From Lepidonotus clava (lineage: Eukaryota > Annelida > Polychaeta > Phyllodocida > Polynoidae): 64,000 bases of DNA. A program made the translations under genes and the position numbers. The notes below the pieces were generated by a model. That model did no database searches. It saw only the letters and a list, made by a program, of their open reading frames with translations, and was not told the DNA's origin. Location: positions 1,973,596 to 2,037,595 of the forward strand of contig OW387139.1 in the NCBI GenBank assembly GCA_936440205.1, written 5' to 3'. This document shows positions 34,401-47,023 of the stretch, piece by piece (position 1 is the stretch's first letter; each line of letters begins with the position of its first letter).

Positions 34401-37400
34401 AGACCATATACCTAGTTTACCCATAAAAAATCTAATATTAAAGAATCTGAATGAGTTTTATTCAAAACACAGGAATGGTAAAAACTGCTATTACACTGGA
34501 CATAGATGTATTGAACTATAGAGAGGTTAATTATCCATTTAAAGTTAATGCGTGTTTGTGATGTTTCGTTGTATAGATAATAGCTAGCTCCATTCGCAGT
34601 CTCCCTCCTCGTCGACTGCGGTCGTCCAATACATAATTATAGTTCCCTCATCATGTAAGACGTGAACACTTGTTGTGAAAGGATTTGTTGTTTATTACCC
34701 AATGTCTAGTCGTTCCGTGACAAGAACTCGATTGACCATGATCAGTCCCGAGGTTAGAGTCCCCTCAAATACATTCAGCCAAAGCTCCGCGCTCTAACAC
34801 AATTTCTATATGCCTCTCTCCAGAACCTAGACTGCAGATTAAAGGTCCAACCTTTACAGGATGTTTACTCACACAGTGCTTGCAGCTACTCTGGTTAGCT
34901 AAGAGCGGAACACATTATTATATGGTGGTACGTCACACCTTAACTCCTCCCTCATTTCACTACTGTCAAAGTGAAACATTGGCTTACATGTGCGCTTCTA
35001 AGCTCACGTTATGCTGCCCAAATATGGACTGGCCACCCGCGTCAGTACAGTATGAATCTAAGTAAATATCTGGATAGGACCAAAGCCCATAGGAGGAAAG
35101 TAGTGAAGTAATTCTCATCATTTGTGGATCTAAAATGGATCTTTCAATGTAAATTGTGGATTTATGTTTCCATGTAAACAAAAAGTAGTAATACCAGGGA
35201 CTGGGATCTAAGTTAGACTGGTCCCAACCTGTCCACTGGTCCCAGTCAGTACTACAGCTAGTATCAAGGCGCAGGCTATGGGGGAGGGGAGTTGTCACCA
35301 GGACCCAGCAGACCGTGACCGGCTTTTGTCAGCGAGTCACGACCTGGGACGTCGCGACACACTTTACGACACGCAAGACCATGTGTACTGCAGGAAGTGT
35401 CTAAGTAAGACACCTCTCTCACTGAATAGAGGGGAAATATCCACACTCAATTATATGGATACTTAAATTTACATCCCGAACCATCAAAGTAATCATATTG
35501 ATGTTTCACACTGATGTTTTGCATGGATGATTCGTGAACTAGCCAGTGTAAGACGGTCTCTAGCCCATTCTCTAATTCTAGTACATCTATAATGAGTCAA
35601 TAAGAACCAGGGTTAAAGCAGGAAACTAGATAGAATTGATTAATTGATTCCTACATCAGCTTTATCAACCTTTTGCTGGAATCCAAGGTTTGATACATGT
35701 AGTTGAATCTAAAATAAGTGGGATTTTAGTAATTTTCTTTCTACATTAATTTAAAATATAAACAGAAAGAAATTTGTCAAATTCTTCTACACAACATTTG
35801 TACTAGAATGAGGACATGCTCCTTTCTTCAGCATTGCAGTCAGCAATGTCAACAGTTGCATATTTGTGAATCCACATATATATGCTTGCTTACGGATAAA
35901 TATGATTGTATGGATATTGATATTTGTATGCATATATACATTATATATCACTATGTAGATTTTATATATGTAAATGAATGTATTAATTAGTATATGATCA
36001 TGTTGATGTGAACTATGGAACTAGTATGTAGCACGATGCTGTTTCTGAAAAATGTATTGCTTTGTCTCTTTCAAAAGGGAAACCCTGTTTATTGACCTAT
36101 ATGGCTATTGACTTGGCATGCTGATCGGAAACTTACCCATGTTTGCACCATGTTGACTCGCTGGTAGCGCATGCGCCACACACACCCGAACACGTCGATC
36201 CTGCCCTCTGACTCTGCCTGATTCTTCAAATAGTCTACAGCCATGAAGGTTCCTGATCGGCCGACACCCGCACTGAAATTCACAAATATGTATATGTAAA
36301 CGCAGGTGAATCTTCTGAAAATAAGTATGATGTCTCGTCTCAAACTGCTACACATAGAAATGCTATCGAGGAATTTTCCAGCATAATTATAGAATTCTTG
36401 CAAATGTAAATGCACATGTTACTCTACCTGCAGTGGACAACATTGGACCCAGTGACCATGTTTTGGGCCATCACTATATCATCCCTTCTTTACAAGCTAT
36501 TTGAACACTGTTACGTACCTCCATCACTATATCAAACATCTACACCCCCTCTTTTCAAGCTATGAGAACACAGTCTCATACCTCCATTACTATATCAAAC
36601 ATCTACACCCCCTCTTTACAAGCTATGTAAACATTTTTATGTACCTCCATAACTATAATATCAAACATTACACCCCCTCTATTCAAACTATAAGAACACC
36701 ATCACGTGCCTCCATCTCTATATCAAACATGCACACCCCTTCTTTACAAGCTATGAGAACACCGTCACATACCTCCATAACTATATCAAACATTACATCC
36801 CCTCTTTTCAAGACATGTGAACACTATAATGTACCTGCAGTGGACGGCGGTGGGCCCAGTGACCCCGGCCTTGGTGGCCATCTCTCTATCAAACATCTAC
36901 ATCCCCCCTTTACAAGCTATGCGAACACCATGACGTACCTGCAGTGGACGGCGGTGGGCCCAGTGACCGCAGCCTTGGTGGCCATCTCTATATGAAACCT
37001 CTACATCAGTTCTTTACCAGCTATGAGAACACCATAATGTACCTCCATCTCTATATCAAACATCTACACCCCCTCTTTATAAGCTATGAGAACACTGTCG
37101 CATACGTCCATCACTATGTCAAACATTTACATCCCCTCTTTACAAGCTATGTGAACATCACATACCTGCAGTGGACAACGGTGGGCCCAGTGACCCCGGC
37201 CTTGGTGGCCATCTCGGCCCGCACCCTGCGCCGTAAGGTCAGTAGCGGGGTGGCCTGCCGCGGGACGCCGTGGTCAGGCCATCCCGTGAACTGGAATTGT
37301 TTGATCTTCCGCACGTCATCTCCCTACAAGACAATGGGGTTACTCATTAACAAAGAAATACCACGTAAAACAAGAAAATGATTGATTCTGTTGTGAAGAC

Positions 37401-40400
37401 CTACATCTTTTTTAATGGAGTTAATTACATTTTACAGATCTGTGCCTTCTTTACTTAGTGAAGGCAATGATTTTGCACTGTGAGCTCAAATCTTTAAAAA
37501 TGAAAGAGTGTTGTTTATCAAAATACCTTCTTCAAATTGAGCTGAGTGGATATTCAAGACCAAGGTAAAAAGGGTCATACCTTCTTTAAGTGGAGCGTGC
37601 GTATCGTAAAGTCTGAGAAGATCTGTTCCTCATCCGTGTACACAGAGAGATCCCCAGCAGTCTTGGTCTGACCATTATCTGGCCAGTACTGCTCAGATTT
37701 TGGCTGAAAAGGAAAAAGAGATCAAATTTGTTTGAATATCTCAACTTACAACAATATCTATGCATAGTTTTAATCTTGACCTTGAAAATCTAATAAGAAT
37801 GAGACAATTCAGATACTATATATATTTTAGTACATATTATCTCACTCTATTTCAAATACATATTTTGATATTACTAACAGAATGTACTGGTGGTAAATAA
37901 AAAAAAATCTAATAAACTTATATTACATAAGCAACATAAAGATGAGATTATTTGTGTCTCAAATCAAATCTTACCCGTCCGTTCTCTATACAGTTGGTCA
38001 CCATGACAATAATAGGCACCTCGTGCTCCCAGCACATTCTCCAGAAGTCGTTCACCGTCTGTGGCATGGGACCTAAAAGTGTATGCAGAGTGATGACTGA
38101 GTACATACTGAAGACCAATACTGCCATCAAAGGGACGGACTGCGTTTTACTGTAAAACTCATACCTTCTTTTAGTGTAGTGAGCATATTAACAACACATT
38201 ATGAGTGATGGTCATCCCACAATAAGCCAAAACAAGCAACACATGTACCAGTATTATTCCTATTAGTTTACCCCACCAGGATCCACTCCTCAACATACCC
38301 CTCCCACCAACAGAAGGCTGTATGGGCTATGAGCACTGACCACCACTACTACTCTGCTGTCACAGTTGGGGGAAGGGTTTAGGAAAGGGCTATTACTAGG
38401 TACTTCCTTGCACTGCCATGCACCTACTACTGAGTGACCAATCACTCACCCACCTAGACCTGCCCACCTGCAGGTGACAGTGAAGGGGTGAGGGGCTGAT
38501 TGGCTCAAGTATTGGTTATGTAACCTATTTCTGGCTTCGCACACTACCTGATTCTAACAATTGGAGGACAATATTTTTTAACTACTGAGCATGAGATTGT
38601 GTAACCGGTCATTAAGAACAAAGTGACTTCAATGACTAAAGACATGACTGATTGAGGGAGTCCCCACCAATAGCTCCAATACTGTATAGATATAACTAGG
38701 GACTCTATATGAGTAGAATATGAGTGATATCATCAGACCTTCCTGTAAATTCAATATAACAATGCCAAGAGGTTTCTCAGAAGGGGTAGAGTTTCTGATC
38801 TGTGAAGTCAGAGGTTATCCTTACCTTGTGTGGCGATGAAGGCCTTGGCCTGCTTGTAACCCTGGGGAGTGGAATGAGAGAGAGAACATGTACAACAAGT
38901 CTATATGATTATGTCTATGACCAAAGGTAATTATTTCAGAGAAGATACACGTATACCAATGTCAAAAGAGGTATATTTCGCGCGAATATCAACCGCATCA
39001 TTCATATGAAACTGCACAGAGTATGAGTTGACATACCTTGTAACTTCTAGATCTGTTGTTGGAACATTTTCAATGATACATAGCATGTCATATTTTCATT
39101 TATATTTTTCCATTTCTAAATAATTAAGTAATAAAAATAGCTTGCACTTAGAATTATGAATTGCAAAATAAACAGTATATTTTTCTACAGTCAACAAAGT
39201 TTACAGTTGACATATAACATACTTATATTTTGTGTGATACAACCTTTATTACTAAACATGCAATAAATGGTTATACATGCGTAAACACCAGTCATTACTT
39301 ACATCCACAAAGTTGGCATTGATGTACTCGGACGCGTCGTCCTTCTTCCTGGTCAGCAGCACCCGGCTGTGGTCATCTGAAAACACGGGCCAGAATACGT
39401 ATTTATATGATTATTAGGAATAACAATTATCATGCCCTTTTGGTTATAATCTATATTTACATAGCCCCTTTTATAGTATAAAAGGTAAAGTGTAAACGCA
39501 AGGTTCAACTTTAAGATCAGTTAAGAGAAAAGTGTCATGTACTTACAGGCGACGATGTTGCCGAAGCGATTCTTGTCGCGGTGAACATTTTTCTTCATGC
39601 CAAAGTCCCAGGGGGCTGTCTGCCCCTCGGGAATTTTCTACAATACAAGGAATGAAATATGATATTTCACTATTGAGAGGGCTTTTAGTAAAGTTGCTGT
39701 TTTAAATCAAAAAAATGATAACATTAGTATACTATCATGTACTGAACATAATATCCACTGAAAGTCAGGCATTGTGGTTCAAGTGTTCCGATGTAAGTCA
39801 GATTTTGAATATTTGTTTCCTTGGAATTAGACAACCTTTAATAACATTCCATTATCAAGCTATCAGTTTTATGAATTATAGGAACAAAATGCATCTGTGC
39901 TCTCTCAAGCAGCAATCGTGAATGAAGGCTCGAAGGCGTAGTAGTGGACATATTAAACCTCAATTTTGATATTGAACTAAGTTACACATGCCATCATTGA
40001 AAATAGAAGAGTTTGACCTTGACTGACCTCGTACTCCTCCTTGAAGGGCATGGCCTCCATCTGGCGCACCTTCTTGATGTGGGCCTCCAGGGCGGCCACG
40101 GGCTGCGAGTAGTCGTGGGGCGGCTCGGGCGGCATCAGGTCATAGTCCTCAGGCACAGGATCTGAGCCCGACACCTGCGAGTCAGGGCGGGGGGCGGCCG
40201 GGACGGTGAGACTGTTCTTGGTGGGTTGGGCATCCTCAGGGCCGGCTGGGGAGAGAGAATATATACATTAATATTACACGTGGTATACAGGGATAGGTCT
40301 ATATGGGAGGCGAGGGGCGCAGGACGGCAGGGACTGACAAACTGTTCTTAGGCTTGGGATCCTCAGGGATGGCTGGGGGGAGAATATACATTAATATTAC

Positions 40401-43400
40401 ATCGGATATACCGGAATATACGTCTATAGGCCTGTATGGAGATACACCATGGGGGCGGCCATGTTGTGTCACGTGGTACAAAAGGACACTCCTCATTGGT
40501 TGGAAAGTCGCGCTTGACCCCCGACTGGTAGTGGCGCCAAAGGAACACGCATGTGCAAAAGTGAACTCCCGACTGGCCTATACGGGAGGTGAGGGGCAGG
40601 GGGTGGCCAGGACCAACAAACTCTTCTTAGTGGGCTGGGGGTCCACAGGGACGGCTGGGGGGGGGGGGGGGGGGGGGGGAGTCTCAGCAGGACAAAAACA
40701 ACAGCGGGGACATTGCTAAGCTGGAACCAGTAACAGTTGTGAACACAGGTTTTGTGTGGTATAAATGGAGTGAAGACTTGAAGGCAGGAGATTGTAGTTG
40801 ATGATAAATATATATTTTCTACAGTCTCAGGAGTGTAGGCCAATGGCCTGTTGCTTCTTAGTGGTTTACATGTTGACTCTTCTTCTGCTGGACCCAGAGT
40901 GTCCCTTACAGCATACCTGCACCTCCCACCTGACCTCTGGTCAGTGACCTAATTACAACTGACCAATGAGGGCAGGGGGGGGGGGGTGCTAACTGTCTAA
41001 TTACCATAAACTCTATGATGTAATAAATAATATGCATATATGTTATAACTTTTGATTATTATAATTTAGACATCAAATATGTATATTAATAGAAAATATG
41101 ATATTAATATATTTTATATAATAGATTTGATGAATTATTGTAATTGTTAATGTGAGGATATGCCATGCCTAAACTTAGGTATGACACAGTTACTAGTTGG
41201 ACTACATTTGTACAATGGTAGACACACGTTAACCTTTACTGTGTCACTCAGTAAGACATCATTACTTCGGTTACACGATGTCACTTGTGTGAATTATACC
41301 CTTGCCATCCCAATGCTATTTCCCTAATGGGTCCCCTACATGGTAGTATGATGAATATAGTAAAACTAGCAACTCACGGGCCTCGTCCACTGGGTCCCGT
41401 ACCGTATACTCGTCCAGCTTCTTCTTCAGCCGCTGCTGGCGCCTGCAAACAGGAGGGTTTGATGTACCATTATGAAAGGCGAGGGGTTGATGTTACTTCA
41501 CTGATCCATCATGATAGGGCCTATGCTTTAGTTAATGGATAGGGTAATCATGATATAAGAAGATTCGTGGGGGATGTCAGAAGGAGCCTGTACGACCCAT
41601 AGGGGATCGTCACGTACCGGGGGCGAAGCCCGAGGTAACAATCCTCATGGGTCATAAAGGCACCCGAGAACGACCCCTAAGGGTCTTCTATATTTTATCA
41701 CACAATCAAAGCTCTAAACTTTCTAAAAAATAGAGCATGCAAGGAGCGGTATGTACAGCCTATAAATATGCACTGCCCCTTATTCACCGCTCAGCTGCCG
41801 TGTGGGATCATACATGTTACCCCTCTAACCCACTCATCATATTTATCATACGTATCCCTTTCCTGTACTGGGTCTCGCCATTCGTACCTCACTCTACGAC
41901 CCCGACACACACTCACCTCCGGCGGCTGACGAAGACACAGATGAGGACGACGAGGATCAGAACGAGCAGCCCGGCCACCCCGCCCATCACGTAGATTATC
42001 CATGATGCAAGGCCAGATTCCTCTTTCTGATTAGTGTTGTCTCCACTGGCATCAAGAGTTCCTCCGGGTGCTGGGGTAACTGTTAGTTAACAGGAAAGAA
42101 TCATTGACAATATGAGGTTAGACATCAGTAGTTTCAGTGATTAAGCAGGGGTTGCTACATGTAATCACGAGATAAGTGGGTTGAATTCAATATATATAAT
42201 CATGTGTCTTTGCATAAGGCGATGTACTTTATCAAATTCAACACTGAAGGCACTGAAGTGAGTTGTTAGGTGAATTTGTGTAAAGTTCATGAAAAAATAA
42301 AGTTCTGCTCATTCAATTTTTTTTTAAATTCAACACTGAATTACTTGATGCATAACATTACAAAAGAGATTGTTCTATTATATGGGCTGCCATTTTTAAA
42401 GCCAGAGTATCGTCCGTCTGTGTGAAGGTCAATGTCTCAACCCCTAAGCCTAGTGACATAGCAGCCGGCGACGTGTTTTGTGACATTAGAACGTAATCTG
42501 GCGACGTTATTGGTCATGTTGCGAATTTGGCGTGGCCGTACAGGAGTTACAACATAGCAAATAACGTCCACCACACGGACAATACACTGGCTTTAAAACT
42601 GTGAATATGTACTCACTAGGAGGTGGTTCTCAGTACAGGGGTAACGTGTGCTGGGGGTGGTTAGGGGGATTATACTTACCCGCTGGTGGCTCACAGTCTG
42701 GGAGGGACCCATCCCCTAGGTCACATTCAGTGCACCCTGTGACATGGTCACAGGTTTTACATTTAAGGGGACAGTCCTGTGAACAGTCCTCCCCGTACTT
42801 CCCCTCTGAACACTCTGAAACAACACACAGCACACGCGGGGTATGAGCGAAGTAAGGCGTAAAGCTGGGACAAGCAGGGTATGTGAGAGTTATGTGTTGA
42901 AAATATATCTAAATAATTAAAGACAAACACCATAAGGTTAATTAATAAGCACTGACTTGATTAACATAGGAAAAAATAGCATTATTGGTTGTTGCAATAT
43001 AGAAGTTAATATTGAAAAAATATTAGGTAAAGAATTATTACAAGCTGGGGGACGGTTTGAAAAGTAGTGATAACTAAGTCGGAGACATGGGAAAATGATA
43101 CCTATCGAGAAAATCGTTCCCACTTTTACTTCAAAAACAAATAGCGAAAATATATTTAAAAAATGGTTTTATATCGGGATCTTCTATGGATAAGGTGTAA
43201 CTTTGCTGGTACCTTGCAGACAGTCAGTGACGTTAGGTGAAGTATGCTGGTAGCCGGCCTCACACCCCGTGACGTCACACACCGGACATGACGTCACGTT
43301 GGCGCAGTGACACGTGACGTTACAGATAGGGCCCAGGGTGCCCGGGGGGCAGGCTGTGGGAGGAGGCGGGGTTAGAGACAGGTGAAAACATAAAGGGAGG

Positions 43401-46400
43401 GTTAGATGCGAAGCGCATTCTCTCTCAGGCATTCAGATGAGAGGCTCAGTTTGGAGTGCCTTTAGGTAAACATGACCCATTGAGTGTATAACCCCTCCGT
43501 CTTCTATGTATAGACCTTGTGCAGACAGGGTCACGTGATCTGGTCACCATGTCGTCACCCCAGCCACGTGGTTATTAAAAATATCCATAATTGAAAGGTC
43601 ATAATTGTTTATTATGATTGATTAAGCTTTCTTTTGATGAAATGGACAAAAGTATACATCTTTGATGCTTTAGAATTGTAAATAATAATAGATTTAAACT
43701 GATCTCGAACATGGCTACCATCTCAAAGTGGGAGGAGTGACATTATACACCCAACGTCTATAAAAACATTATTAGGCCTAAATCCCAATATATTTGCAAA
43801 ATATGAATTATACATATATTTACTAGGTGTGGGGAGGCTGCAGTGGATTCAAAATGTTCCAGGTTGATATATATATAATTTGAATATACATTTCTACCTT
43901 TCAGACAATGCAAACCATTTATAAATATCCCCAGTATAGGCTGAGATATGGGAGTTTGAAATCCCCTATGCGGTACACACTGGTACACCCCTGTTTGACC
44001 ATTTGTGCTCCATTTCCATATTATAGCCCCTTGAACCAAACGATATTTAATTAAAAATTACAATTTTCTTACTCATTAAAATTCTTCAAAATATAATAAC
44101 TTTTCACACAGATCTTCATTCAAATAATGGTTTTTACTACCAGAACGTGAAAAACTTCTGTTATTAAAATTGACCAACATTTTCTATGCAATCTCAACAT
44201 TCTTTTTTCTGTTGCCATGGTAACATGACAACATTCCTTATTGCAGCACTCTTTTAAAAAAGGACGTTCCTTACCAAATTACCCACAATGCAACTTTTAT
44301 AAATAAATAGAATGATTTTTGGCTCATAATCTTAATCTCTGGAAAATTCTGCCTAAGTCACATTTCTTAGGGAAATATGCATTATTAGCTTGTTTTCGTC
44401 AATAACGGACTAATAGCAAAATAACTAAAATCCCTCTTGGGTACCATATCCCATGTCTGGTCATATATATATATATATATATTAAATAGTTATAACAGAG
44501 AGTTTTTGGATTTCGTAATGTAATTGTCATTTTGGTCAATCAGCGCTATGTGTCTGATGCTGATCCCCATTATAATGATGTGTGACTGTTAACCCTCCCT
44601 TCAGTAAGCATCTACAGATGGTTCCCTTTAGACCCGAATTAGGGACTGTCTATAAATGACGTAATGCATATTTCGACCTCTTTTTAGCGCCCACCCCCCT
44701 TGCTTTTTGTCACGCATCAGACTTAAAAGACACATAGCGCTGCCCCTATTGGGTGTGGTCATTAATTTATAGACGGGCCCCTTATTTAAAGTGCTGTATT
44801 GACAAAGGCATGCTCCTCTCTTGGCCTGGCCCATCTATTTTAATAGGTTCTCCATAGGCGGGTAAATCTTGTAGGGTACAAAACAAAGTTTAACAGGATC
44901 ATAAAATCGTAAGGCTCTTTAAATCTCGAATTCGTGTTATAGCTAACGGAATTAAAGTGTGAAAAGCAAGTGTACATTCCTAAAAAAAAAAGAGTTAAAC
45001 ACGTGAATAGCCTTTGGTTAACGGACAGGAAAATTTGTCAATAGAGGCTTCATACCAGGAGATGAAGTTGTCATGGTTGGCATAGACACAGCTGAAAATA
45101 GAAAGGTGACCATTAGGAATACATTACTACCGGATTGTTTAGGAAATCAGGAGTTGGCGTCTGATTAACAAGGACGGAAAGTCAGAATGAACGTTCTAAT
45201 AATATTACGATCCCTCTAAAAAAAAAAAGTAGGCCCTATGGGTCAAGCCACTAAATTCGACACGGCGACACCCCAATTTTCTGCTTAACGACACGCGACA
45301 GCGGCTATTCTTAAAATTGACACAGAGACAGATCCATTTCTTATATTTGACATGCGACATGGCTTATTCTTAAATTCGATACTGTGACAGAGCCATTTCT
45401 TAAATTCGACAGTTGACATCGGGACCCCCCTACCCCGTCTAGAACCCCAAAAGTACCCTTTAAATGACCTATCTTTACTGACACCTACCTTCAATAGTCT
45501 CAGCGCAGGTAGTTCCTGTATAAGCAGGTTCGCAAGTACACGTTCCTCGACGGTTACAGTAACCATTCTGGCAGTCACGTGCACACGTCCTACTACAGTC
45601 AGGGCGGTATCTATTTTTCTCGTCACAGACTACGGTCAGCAGCGGATTAAACAGAAACAAAGCGGTGAAATATGCAGATATTTACAAAGTAGTATTCTTC
45701 ACAAGGCAGGGAATAGTATGATAGGCATGAAAAACAGGCGATGGAAGGTCACTCAGCCAGTCCCTGGGCGCTGTTCGATATCAACTAAGGACGTTCATCG
45801 TGAGCCAAGTGTCGATCTATAGAACAGAACTGTTATTAGTGTTACGTTTAAAGGGACATGGATCGGAGGCACAGTTCGTACTGCGTTATGCAGCAGCAGG
45901 GTGTTTCATAATCGTCTACGGTTTTGGAAAATATTTCTCGTGACCTTAACATGAGGGTTTGGGTCGTCTTAGTTATGATGCTTTTAATTTATTTTCCTTA
46001 CGATGGTTTTGGGGTCACTTACAATGGATTGGGGGTCACTTATGATGGTTTGGGGGGTCATTTATGACAGAATTATTAGAGTTTTCAAACCTTCGTAAGA
46101 AAATGGTAAGGATTCATTTATGTCATAACTACGAATAGTATTATGAAACAGGCCGCTGCTGGAGATACTACGTCAGTTAGGTTAGTGGGCTTCAGGCAGG
46201 CGGAATACATGGCATGGAGGGGCAGCAGAGCCTAGAGGGGAAGCACTGGGTGGGCAGTAGAGGGGCAGTAGAGTAGGGGACACCTGCAATATACTGAGGC
46301 CCCTATATTGACTTAGGGGTTGGTTATAGAACCTTACCATCTCGGCGTACCCTCATCGCACGAACCACATTACGTCTTCTCTTGTTAGGATCTAAGATTA

Positions 46401-46974
46401 TGTTGGGTGCACAAGAGTTAGATTACACATAACAGATGTACAGAAACTCAGGAAACGTATTACCTATATAGCTTGAATACTATATGCATTGTTAACGTGA
46501 TCTTTGTCAATACATGATGTGAGTATTTATGACATCCAAATAAAACTAGTATTTCCAGACAGGTTTTGACTGTCATCAACATGCTGGTTAATCTTTATAG
46601 AAGGACATAAGCAAGCCTTAATAAGGCCTCGTGACCGCCTCCCAACACATATACCTGCAGCAATATATTTTCATTACTTGCTTAATATACAACTTAGAGA
46701 ACATTATTGTACATCAAACATATTTTTTTCCTCCAATAATCGGTATATTTTGTTCGACAATTATATTAGTCTTCTGGAAATTCCTTGCAAAATTCCAATT
46801 TCTTCCTTTTATTTTTTGAAAATGGGTTTTTCAATTGTCCTTTTTTGGGACATATTAAATATTTCACATAGGTATCAAAAACAATCATATATGCCAGAGT
46901 AAATTAGTGATAATTAAGCAGCAATTGACATAATATTATGACAGGCTGTGACGCTCTTCATCAAGATTATGTAC

Positions 46975-47023
<49 letters not shown>

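Noticed and set aside
36501-37381. Plus-strand frames of 164 and 145 codons
   Set aside because: They cover the 63-bp repeat and the antisense of a PTP exon; no family resemblance.
40303-40843. Gly- and Pro-rich frames of 116-138 codons
   Set aside because: Created by a poly(G) run and partial exon copies in an RPTP intron.
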